NCBI RefSeq assembly: GCF_001951015.1
Contig: NZ_CP018914.1
Coordinates: 372,001 to 436,000 of the forward strand
Length of the DNA: 64,000 bases
DNA from: Rickettsia rickettsii
Lineage (GTDB): Bacteria; Pseudomonadota; Alphaproteobacteria; Rickettsiales; Rickettsiaceae
Reading direction: 5' to 3'
A program made the translations under genes and the position numbers. Positions 1 through 8,768 of the stretch are shown in pieces. The first letter of the stretch is position 1; the number at the start of each line of letters is the position of its first letter. The notes under the pieces are model-generated. The model was not told the DNA's origin. It was given only the letters and a program-made list of their open reading frames with translations, and made no database searches.

Positions 1-438
1 GATTTCTACGATCGTTTAAAAAGCTGTTCTAAAGGTTATGCAAGTTTTGAATGGCAAATGGATGTTTATGAACCTTCCGAACTTGTTAAGCTTGGGATTT
101 TGGTTAACGCAGAGGTGGTTGATGCACTATCCACAATCGTACACCGCTCACGTGCCGAGCAAAGGGGGAGGGCATTATGCGTAAGGTTAAAGGATTTAAT
201 ACCGAGACAGCAGATTGATATAGCAATTCAAGCAAGTATAGGTAGTCGTATTATCGCTCGTGAGACTATTAAAGCCCTACGTAAAGATGTGTTATCTAAA
301 TGTTACGGTGGTGATATAAGTCGTAAACGTAAATTACTTGAGAAACAAAAAGCAGGTAAAAAGAGAATGAGACAGTACGGTAATATCGAAATTCCGCAAT
401 CTGCGTTTATTGCAGCTTTAAAAATAGGTGATGAATAA
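1..438 (+). CDS. lepA: Elongation factor 4 (LepA), C-terminal part
   Basis: The reading frame is open from the first base of the window, so only the last 145 residues are present and the gene begins upstream. LepA is a ribosome-associated GTPase that back-translocates or remodels stalled ribosomes. The visible part is the end of the EF-G-like domain V and the LepA-specific C-terminal domain. The signature segments [19 protein letters not shown] and [18 protein letters not shown] are diagnostic of the family, as is the ending about ten residues later. The reading frame is undamaged. It ends about 90 bases before a tRNA-Asn, outside the decayed island that follows. Confidence 0.96.
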
Positions 439-496
439 AACTTTTTTATTTTATATAAAGAAAACGCTAGACGTTATAATAAAGATTTGTTATAAG

Positions 497-524
497 GAAG
501 TATCTGAATCTTCCAGATGCTTCT
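497..524 (+). other. Small inverted repeat between lepA and tRNA-Asn
   Basis: The bases gaagtatctg and ccagatgcttc can pair around a short loop. No T-run follows directly, so this is not a convincing intrinsic terminator. It could be a leader structure of the tRNA transcript or chance. Confidence 0.25.
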
Positions 525-529
525 AATGT

Positions 530-604
530 TCCTCGGTAGCTTAGTGGTAGAGCAAACGGCTGTTAACCGTTCGGTCGCTGGTTCGAGTCCGGCCCGGGGA
601 GCCA
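530..604 (+). tRNA. tRNA-Asn (anticodon GTT)
   Basis: A complete cloverleaf can be drawn. The acceptor arm pairs TCCTCGG with CCGGGGA (one G-T pair). The anticodon stem ACGG/CCGT holds the loop CTGTTAA with anticodon GTT at 562-564. The T arm contains GGTTCGAGTCC, and the CCA end is encoded (602-604). The opposite strand carries the decayed end of a serine recombinase gene that reads into the tRNA 3' end, which is typical of an island boundary. Confidence 0.95.
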
Positions 605-1155
605 TCCCTCAATTTTTGACAACTTTACGAATGAATCAAACGGCGAATGCAGCATAAAGTGAAGCTTTTTGCCTGTTAATTTAATTGAAAACACAGTTTT
701 TATTAGGCATCTTTTTCCCTCAGCATTCGACAAAACACAATATTGATGTGCATTGGCAACTAAATTTAGTACATCTATCATTTTGTCCGTAAAACAATCA
801 TAACCTTTATTATGCTCTGCTATCTCTAACATTACTTTATCACGACGTGTTGTTAATTTATATTTATCTTCTTCGTATTCTTCATTTGTAAATATACCGT
901 CTAAAAGTTTACTTCTAAGCTTATCAAGGCTATTTTTTACACTGATAAGCTCTTTATTTCATTCTGTTATTCTTGTGTTATAATAATCTTTTTCATATTT
1001 TGCCGATTCTTTAACACTTTTAATTATTTTGCTCAATAAATCAGGCTCAATATACATTGATGCAAAAACTTTTTCTATTTGTTCTATAATTCTTGAGTAA
1101 CAATAGGCGTGTAAATATGAGGGTAGTATTTGTTGCCTTTTTTATAATGTATTAC
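604..1155 (-). pseudogene. Large serine recombinase remnant (C-terminal region)
   Basis: Conceptual translation of the minus strand gives a chain of recognisable pieces in different frames. A piece with YYPHIYTPIVTQE near 1090-1150 resembles the end of the Recombinase domain. A charged coiled-coil-like piece follows (EQIEKVFASMYIEPDLLSK). Then comes a piece containing KLRSKLLDGIFTNEEYEE and the long C-terminal tail. At least two frameshifts separate them, and the zinc-ribbon region expected between the first two appears to be missing. The last intact frame (563-832) runs into the tRNA-Asn, giving the spurious end GWLPGPDSNQRPNG, which is tRNA antisense. The catalytic N-terminal domain is absent. 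Family assignment comes from the overall pattern, without a database search. Confidence 0.65.
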
Positions 1156-1190
1156 TCCGTGATAAAAAGTATTATTTAATATTTTATGTC

Positions 1191-1325
1191 AGGCAATGGG
1201 GCGTATTAGATGTGTTAGTTAACCCTTATGCACTTGGTACAAGCGACAGTATAAGAATAAGATTTATGTAGGATATCGATATTGCCATAAGACATCCTGA
1301 ATCTTTTGCCGTTGCTAGGAAATGA
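1191..1325 (+). pseudogene. Possible phage major capsid protein fragment
   Basis: The plus strand reads WGVLDVLVNPYALGTSDSI, then IRIRFM, a TAG stop, and DIDIAIRHPESFAVARK before a final TGA. The pattern of arginines, acidic residues and an RHPESFAV-type ending resembles the C-terminus of HK97-like major capsid proteins. Upstream sequence is not readable. It lies between a recombinase remnant and an antitoxin remnant, consistent with phage or gene-transfer-agent debris. The assignment is tentative. Confidence 0.4.
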
Positions 1326-1390
1326 TCAACTAGCTTTTCTTGCTGTTTCCATAGTACGAATACGATTTTAATATGAGGCCATTCATTACG

Positions 1391-1532
1391 CTAGGTTAAT
1401 TTTAAATCATATCTTGCTTGTAAATTAATCCATAACTGGGCTGAAGTGTGAAAATATTTACCTAATCTCAGTGCCATATCAGTAGTAAGAGTTCGTTTGC
1501 CATGCACTAGCAACGCTAAGTAAGAAATCATC
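1391..1532 (-). pseudogene. HigA-type antitoxin fragment
   Basis: The minus strand encodes a 46-residue fragment with HGKRTLTTDMALRLGKYF followed by SAQLWINLQARYDLK. This is the characteristic second half of the HigA/VapI (XRE helix-turn-helix) antidote family, where the end of the HTH is followed by the W-x-NLQ-x-YDL motif. The first half of the DNA-binding domain is missing and no partner HigB toxin is visible next to it. It is a dead fragment in the decayed island. Confidence 0.65.
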
Positions 1533-1617
1533 GCCTATTCAACTATCAAAACCGACAGTACTGCTGGTTGAGTTAGATTTATAACCGCTTAGATTATTTT
1601 GTGCCTTTTGAGGACTA

Positions 1618-4600
1618 TTGCCGACAAAAGGACTAGCCCACGTACCGAAATCTACTGCTGTCTCATCACCGGCAGAAATAGAGAATATTTTTAAAGCCAT
1701 AGATACGGAAGAAAAGATAAGGGAGTTGTTTGATAAAAATTATCAAGTTCAAGAAGAAAAAATTGATAATATAGTTAAGTCACTAAATGAAGAAAATAAG
1801 TTTGCGATACTTCGCAGAAATCTAACTAATAAAAGTACCTCAGAAATAAAAAATATAGTTGAGAAAATAAACAGAATGCAAGTTGATATAGGTAAAGTAT
1901 TGTGATTCGGTAGTGCAGGAATAGGTAAAACCACGTTAATGCATTATCTATCTTATAAATGGGGAAAAGAAAAACTATGGAACAACAAATTTGATTATGT
2001 ATTTAGAATCAGGTTAAAGGAATGGTTAAGCTGGATAGTACGTTATGGTACTAATATAGATGACGATATACTAAGTTGTTTTGTCCATTATTGTTTAGAT
2101 TCTAACGATATAAAACTTGAAGATATAAAAAGCATACAAGATAAAGATAGGATATTATTAATACTGGATGGTTATGATGAGGTAGCGTTTTTATCACAGA
2201 GTAATCGTGATTACCGAGATATTATGGATTCGGTATTTCAGTATAAAAATGTCGTAATGAGTTCTAGTCCTAATGCGGTTATAGTGAGGGAATAGAGCAA
2301 TATGTACATAAAAATTTTGAGTATGATAAAGAGCTTGGAACACCATTAAAAATCTTTTTGGATACTCATGGCCAAATAAAAGAAATATGTGCAGTTCCTA
2401 TCAATACTGCATTAATATGTTTGGTTTGGAGCGCTCAAGCAATAAGGGATAAATTTCAAAAAAAACAGTAATCAAGATTTTAATATAAGTCGTTTATATA
2501 GTGAAATAATAAACTGGCTTAATAATAGGCATTTAGAAAAAAACAAATTATTATTTCACTATATAAACGACTTATATTAAAATCAAACTGAAGCTAATAA
2601 TCACTTAAAAAACAAAATGAGTTTTTTAGAGCAAATAGCTTATGAGTCATTTGTTGCAACAGGGAAGTGAGTAGAGAACAAAGTAGTCGAAAGCAAGAAA
2701 GATATATAGATATAGACGGAACAAGGGCTATTAAGAATAGAAGGGCAAAATTTTCAATTTATTCATTTAACATTTCAAGAATATCTAGCTGCATGTTATT
2801 TAAAAAATCAGTTAGCAGATAACAACACAAAATATACAGCAGCAAATTTTATAGGTGCGCATCGAAACGATCCGAAATATCTAATGACTCTGAAGTGTCT
2901 AGCAGGGATGGTAAGTAATGAAAATAATCAAGAGTTAATAGCAATATTTTGGAAAGCTGTAACATGTAATGTGGATAGGATATTAGAGTTAGGGATTGAA
3001 AGAAAGATTATACTATTAATGCATTTATTAGCTCAAAGCAACATTAACGGAAAATTTGATAGTAGAATACCGAATTTAAAACAAATACAATATTTAATAG
3101 ATGAAGTTGTGCTAAAAGATATTACAGGTTGGGAACAACATATAATAGACAGTGGTTATTTATCGGAAGCGATTGTTAAAACAGTAACCTCAAGAATTGA
3201 AAAAAGTTATAGGAATCATCACAGGATTAGCAAATAAGAAATGAATGGGGCAGTAAAACAAAAATTTATAAGAAGTTAACAAGCCTATTAGAAATTAAAG
3301 ATGAACAATTACAAAAATTAGCCCAAATATTAGATAAGACAGTATTACAGGAAAGTTTAAAAAAATAATACAGTTATTAAATAAAAAGGTATTAAATGAA
3401 TATATAAATATAATATTGATTGAAATAATTAATATTATGCCTAATTTAGATATAAAAATATTAAATCAGGTAAAAAAAATTATACAACAAATACTTAGTT
3501 ACTAAAAGCTTAGTTAAGATAGTAAATACAACACCTAATATAGCACCCAAGGCAATTTAATGCACTGCAAGCATTATTTAATGATCCTATAGAAAATTTC
3601 AAGTACGAGGCAGTTTCAGTTTTAGTTGAAATAGTAAAGGCAAAGTCTAGTTTAGTAAAAGAAGCATTGAACATATTGAAAACACTAATCCGTAATGCCT
3701 AATTATGTCAAATTTGATACTGTGCGATGTTTAAAATCAGAATAACTATTTGGTAACCCTAATAATGAAATTTTATATAAAGCTACTTGAGAAGCTTAAC
3801 TGAAATGCTAAGTGTAATATATGAACAATAAGCTTTAAATACACTGCAAGATCTACTAAATGATTCTAATATTTATATTAAGGTTACGGCTGTTGTAAGT
3901 TTATAGTTAATATATATTGTACCAAGTTTAACATTAGCAATATTTAGTATATTGAAAGAAGTATTAAACGATTCCGGCAACGAAGTCAAAATTGTAGTTA
4001 TTTGGAGCTTAACTGAACCAGTACGTATAAATCCTAGTTTAGCCCAAGAGACATTAAAAATATTGAATACACTAATTAATAACCCTAGTAATTATATTGA
4101 ATTCACAATCGCCAAAATCCTAGGTTGGATAATACAAATAAACCCCAATATATCACATGACGCATCTACAATACTGAAAAATTTATTTAGTAATTCTGAC
4201 AAGTCGGAGTCTGCTTTAAGTTTAGTTGAATTAGGAAAGGTAAAACCGGTAGAAGAAGCATTTAAAGTGTTCAAAGATATACTCAGTGACCCTTATGTTG
4301 ACAGATATGCTAAGTATGCAGTTGCTGTAAGTTTAATTAATATAATAAATTTAAGATCATTTGATAAAGCTAGTTATAAACAAGTTAATAGGTTAATAAA
4401 AATAATTGATCTACATAGAACTCAAAATTTTGCTAAGGATTTATATTTAGAAATAGACGCCCAAACCCTCTACACACAATAACCGATTACATCACTCAAG
4501 AATATGAAAAAAGTAAAAATCCTGAAGTAATAGAATGGTTTATTGCGAGTTTTAACGAATTACCGAATATAAGCGAAACACAAATCTTTTTAAAAGAAGT

Positions 4601-5601
4601 ATGTAAAAGCATATTAAAAAGCGGTGTGATAAATGAGTTGAGTGTAAGTTTATTTTAAATGGTATAAAGAAATATAATTTTACTTTTACGGTATCGGTTA
4701 GTAAAGCATCAGGAATAGAAGGCAAGATAATATTTGAAGATAGAAACTATGAAATATTTACAACCGATAATTCAGCAAGCAAAATAGTAAGTTTAGAGGA
4801 GTTTATAACTAAATTACTTGCAGAAACAGACGATCCGTTAGCAGAACAATATAAAATAAACCTATATAAATTTGGTGAGGATAATTTAAAGAAAATAGCC
4901 ACTATTTATCCAGCAGAAATTAACACAGAACTAAGAGGGCAACTATTCAAGAATTTTTAGCCGCATGTTATTTAAAAAATCAGTTAACAGATAATAAGAT
5001 GCAAAAATAAGGTTGAAAACCAGTAATTTTAAATTACTAGATGCTGGGGCAAATAAAAGATTAGATGCCTATGCAATTAAGATAGATAGCCACAATAAAA
5101 TACTATAGTGGAACAATACAAAAAGCAGAAATCTTTGAGAAATTGAAAGTTTAGCACAAGAAAGCCCATTATTATACGATTACTGTAATGCATTTTATTG
5201 GAATATAAAAATATCATAAATGCTTGCTGTATTGCTGAAACTATAAAAATAATATTAATGAGCAAGAGGGTATAATAAAAATTTTAGTAAAAGGTATAGG
5301 TTTAATAACGCAAAGTTTCTTAATAGATATATTAACAGATTTGGCTTGCAGTATAGTAGCAGCAACGCATGAGAGAAAGCATGGAAATAAAGTAATTAGT
5401 ATAAACGATATTATTCGCAATAAAATTGGAATGGAAGATTTAGACGATAACTTAAAGAAAATAGTTATTATTAAAACACAAGAACGTAGAAACGAAATAA
5501 TAAAGCTCTCAAAAACACCTATGTCACATTCTGATTCTACTAGATTTCGAGCTAATATAAAAGAATTAGGTAATGTAGTTAAAGAATTTGGGCTTTTCTA
5601 A
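1618..5601 (+). pseudogene. Decayed NACHT-HEAT (NLR-like STAND) gene
   Basis: A once-long gene is split by stops and frameshifts. The first pieces share one frame (1618-2295), broken by a single TGA at 1903. They hold a coiled-coil-like N-terminus, a P-loop (GSAGIGKTTLMHYLSYKW near 1906-1960) and a Walker B (RILLILDGYDEVA near 2149-2191). A typical end of the NACHT helical region follows near 2755-2815 (FIHLTFQEYLAACYL). From about 3240 to 4480 the pieces form tandem helical repeats of roughly 35-40 residues with the P-x-x-A-x-x-x-L spacing of HEAT repeats. The longest is the 176-codon piece at 3952-4482. More pieces follow to about 5720. No convincing start codon remains. Bacterial NACHT proteins are signal-transducing NTPases, some with anti-phage activity. 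Whether this one was a defence gene is inference. Confidence 0.7.
2476..2584. repeat. Perfect 37-bp inverted repeat inside the NACHT pseudogene
   Basis: Bases 2476-2512 (starting gattttaatataagtcg) recur as their exact reverse complement at 2548-2584, separated by 35 bases. The left arm is in the natural coding frame, while the right arm encodes nonsense there. The right copy is therefore probably the inserted one. Confidence 0.95.
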
Positions 5602-5922
5602 AACTATAGAAAGACATGATCAGGATAATATAGCTGTGCAACTAGCTTTAAAGGACTCTATTTTATTTATTGAATCTTTATATACAAACAGTGATGATAT
5701 ATTGAATGAAAAAAGTGATATATTTTTTAGAAGAAGATAATATAAAGAAGAAAGTTTTTGGCAGATAAGCTTTATACGGGATAAGCAATAACAGCACTAA
5801 TAAAACATAATGAAGTTGCTTCAATACCAAAAGGTTAAAATTATTATGCTTCTTTAGGCTTAAAAAGTAATTTATTACTACAATTTTTAATTGTAATCAA
5901 CTATTATTAATAAAAATAAGAA

Positions 5923-6532
5923 ATGACTTTTATAGAAGATTTAAGCTCTTGGAAAGAAAAGTTTGAAACTTGCGTTTACGCTAAAAAACTATTAGACAAC
6001 ATCGAATATTTAAATGCTAAAGTAAAAAATCCTGTTGATATAGAAGAAGTTACAAAAGGTATCTACTACGCTCGCAAATATCACGACTTACAAATACGTC
6101 AATTAGGTGATCCTTATTATTTTCACCCGATTGAAGTAGCGATTATGCTTGCAGAGTTTGTAGCCGAAGAAGCTCCTAAGCTTTATAATGCTATTATGCT
6201 GCAAGCTGCTTTACTGCATGATACTATTGAAGATATAGCACTGACTGAAGAAGTAATAACTATTGGACCAGAAGTAGCAAAGCACGTAGAGGGTTTAACT
6301 AGAATAAAACCTTACGGAAAAATAAGTAGTGAGAAAGGTCTGAATGTGCTAGTTAGACAAAAAAGATATGATACTTTTTTAATAAAGTTCTTTGACAGAA
6401 TGTATAATTTACAAACTTGAGGTGCTAAATCACCTGAAAAAATACGGAAAGTTTAATTAGTGTTGTAAAAATTGCTGTGTATATAGAGGCACATGAAATA
6501 AAACAACAATTAATTAAACTGTGCTACAAATA
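5923..6532 (+). pseudogene. SpoT-like HD hydrolase, frameshifted copy
   Basis: The readable frame (5923-6420, 165 codons) matches the (p)ppGpp hydrolase HD domain of RelA/SpoT proteins. It has a GDPYYFHP histidine segment (about residues 62-69), LLHDTIED (about 96-103) and a late FDRMYNLQT. Compared with the intact paralogue at 53758-54465, one T is lost just after the LQT codons, giving an immediate TGA. Degraded sequence matching KSPEKxxK continues to about 6532. The usual HN after DR is YN here. The family breaks down the alarmone (p)ppGpp; synthetase, TGS and ACT domains are absent in both copies. Followed convergently by a broken MFS transporter gene, as in the other copy. Confidence 0.85.
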
Positions 6533-6646
6533 AATTTTGATGAATAATTTCTGCAGGGCTATAATTAACAGTATTTTTAATATATTAACAATAAATATAT
6601 GATACATAAAATGCTACAGGACCTGTACAATCTAATAAAAAAAACG

Positions 6647-7367
6647 CTATAATAGTTTTAATATTACTTTTATCTTCTTAGGATCAATATTAGCTTGTTC
6701 TAAAGTTTTTCTTAAATATCGTTTAGCATCCACAAACTCCGGTGTCTCTCTAAGCGAAGTTCTCCCGATGACTCCTACTATAGTGATTCCAGCACAGATT
6801 AAAAAAGCTATACGCCAACTAAAACCAAATGAAGTAACTAAAGAAGCTAAGCATAATGCTCCAAAACCACCTAATATACAAAAACTATCTAAAGTTGCTA
6901 CAGTTGGATATTGTACAGGTGGTTTAATAAATTTAGTTAAATATACATCTGCTCCTATTACTTTCCCCATTGAGGACATGCCTTGTGCCATAAGGCATGC
7001 TATCATAACCCATGTGGCTACAATTCCTATTTCATCATAAGCTGAAGATTTGCCATAATAAAACAAGCTATAGTCATAAGCAAAGTAGTTATTATTATAG
7101 TTGATTTTCTTCCTATATTATCACCAAGCCAACCAGAGATTAATGCTCCTATCGGTCTAAATACATATGTTGAACATAATGCAGCTTCTTCATAGATTAG
7201 AGCAGTCTGAGGATCAACTTGAGGAAAAGCTCGTTGAGAAGCACTGCTGCCATATGTACATATAAATATAAATCAAAATATTCAAGAAAAGTGCCAATAG
7301 ACAAAATATCTCATGCTTGTTTTGGTTCTCTATTTAAACTTGTTTGTGCTTTCTCATAGCCGAGCAT
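6647..7367 (-). pseudogene. ProP-like MFS transporter, broken copy
   Basis: The minus strand starts with MLGYEK at 7367, the same N-terminus as the intact transporter at 54416-55732. It continues through frameshifted pieces recognisable as the first transmembrane helices and the R-P-I-G-A-L-I motif. The longest clean piece (6647-7066) reads VATWVMIACLMAQGMSSMGK, then WRIAFLICAGITIVGVIGRT. The second half of the protein is missing. ProP-type permeases are H+ or Na+ symporters for proline, betaine or similar solutes. It lies convergent to a frameshifted spoT-like gene. Confidence 0.82.
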
Positions 7368-7512
7368 AAATTCTTTATAAAAAATTAAATTGTAAAGAAA
7401 TCTATACTGTTTTATATAAAAGTCAATAGGAAATTTCGCTTTATACGAAAACCAGAAAGTGAAGTGCAACTTATTATTAATTTATGTTATCCATTTTGTC
7501 AATATAATTGCA

Positions 7513-8613
7513 CTAGTTTAAAGCGGTATGTCTGTGTACCTGAGCATTCATCACAAGCCCAAAGCCGATTAGCATGGATGCGATCATTGTTCCGCCGTAA
7601 GAAATAAACGGTAGCGGTACGCCTACTACGGGAAGCAAGCCCATAACCATAGCTATATTAATAAATACGTGAGTAAATAAGATTGAAGTAATACCTATTA
7701 CTATTAATTTACTAAAAATCTCTCGGCAATTTACGGCAATTAATAAAGAAATAGTTATAAGTGCAAAATATAATATTAGTAAAAACATTCCTCCTATAAA
7801 GCCGAACTCTTCAGCGAAGGTAGCAAAGATAAAGTCAGTTTGATGTTCGGGAAGAAAATCCAAATGGCTTTGGCTACCTTGATTTAAACCGCGTCCAAAT
7901 AGGCTACCTGAACCTATAGCGATTTTAGACTGAATAATATTATAACTAGCACCGAGCGGATCATGTTCGGGATCTAAAAAAACCATTACCCGTTTTTTTT
8001 GATAATCATACATCATATTCCAAGCAATAGGTAGGCTAATAAGAGCAGCAAGACCTAGTATTATAAAATATTTTATTCTAAGACCTGCCGCAAAAAATAT
8101 AATTGCCGAAACAATTAAAACAATCATTCCCGTACCTAAATCTGGTTCTCTAATTATTAGAAAAGCCGGTATTAAAACTCCTATAATCGGTATAATAACT
8201 TTATGAAATTTTGTAAGATCATCAATTGTTAGTGAATGGAAATATCTAGCAAGCATTACTACAACGGCGATTTTTATCGGTTCGGAAGGTTGAAGCTTAA
8301 CTATACCGATATCAATCCATCTTTTACCGCCCATGGCAGTTGAGCCACAAAGCTCCACGGCTACTAGTAAAGCGAGTACGCACAAATAAAAGATATACGA
8401 TAACCTAAATATTATGCGTAAATCAATTAATGCAATAATAATAGCTAAAGGCAAGAATATACAAAAATTTATAATTTGTTTGTAAGCCCAGGGCTGCAAA
8501 TTACTATTTGCTGCAGAATAAAGCACAATGAAACCAATACAGCAAATTAAGCTAATTAGTAAAATTAAAGTAATCGGTAATTTTTGTAATTGTTCTAGAT
8601 AATTTTTATGCAT
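7513..8613 (-). CDS. rodA: RodA (MrdB) SEDS peptidoglycan polymerase
   Basis: RodA polymerises lipid II into glycan strands for cell elongation, working with PBP2 and the MreBCD complex in the inner membrane. At 366 aa it has the normal family length and about ten hydrophobic helices. SEDS hallmarks are visible: GKRWIDIGIVKLQPSEPIK (about residues 116-134), REPDLGTGM (about 157-165) and LGASYNIIQSKIAIGSGSL, followed by FLPEHQTDFIFATFAEEFGF (about 250-270), which includes the presumed catalytic aspartate. The frame is intact. PBP2 is not in the window. A palindromic repeat lies between it and the upstream ptrB. Confidence 0.95.
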   Translation of the reverse strand: MHKNYLEQLQKLPITLILLISLICCIGFIVLYSAANSNLQPWAYKQIINFCIFLPLAIIIALIDLRIIFRLSYIFYLCVLALLVAVELCGSTAMGGKRWIDIGIVKLQPSEPIKIAVVVMLARYFHSLTIDDLTKFHKVIIPIIGVLIPAFLIIREPDLGTGMIVLIVSAIIFFAAGLRIKYFIILGLAALISLPIAWNMMYDYQKKRVMVFLDPEHDPLGASYNIIQSKIAIGSGSLFGRGLNQGSQSHLDFLPEHQTDFIFATFAEEFGFIGGMFLLILYFALITISLLIAVNCREIFSKLIVIGITSILFTHVFINIAMVMGLLPVVGVPLPFISYGGTMIASMLIGFGLVMNAQVHRHTALN

Positions 8614-8639
8614 TGTTTTTGTATTCAGTAGAGGTGTTG

Positions 8640-8742
8640 TATGTCATTCCTGCAAAAGCAGGAATCCAGTACTTTAAAGCTTTTTAAAATCTCAATTTAT
8701 TGCGCTTGTTCCTGGCTTCCTGCTTTCGCAGGAATGACATAA
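8640..8742. repeat. RPE, cattcctgcgaaagcagg family
   Basis: Intergenic palindrome between rodA and ptrB. Its arms begin atgtcattcctgcaaaagca and end with the complementary tgctttcgcaggaatgacat. Confidence 0.85.
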
Positions 8743-8768
8743 CAGGATTCCAGCCACAAATCTGCTAA

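Noticed and set aside
563-832. An 89-codon minus-strand frame ending GWLPGPDSNQRPNG
   Set aside because: Its last residues are the antisense of the tRNA-Asn; it is the end of the recombinase remnant, not a separate gene.
6768-7040. A 90-codon plus-strand frame opposite the broken transporter
   Set aside because: The minus strand matches the intact ProP-like transporter at 54416-55732, so the plus frame is a shadow.
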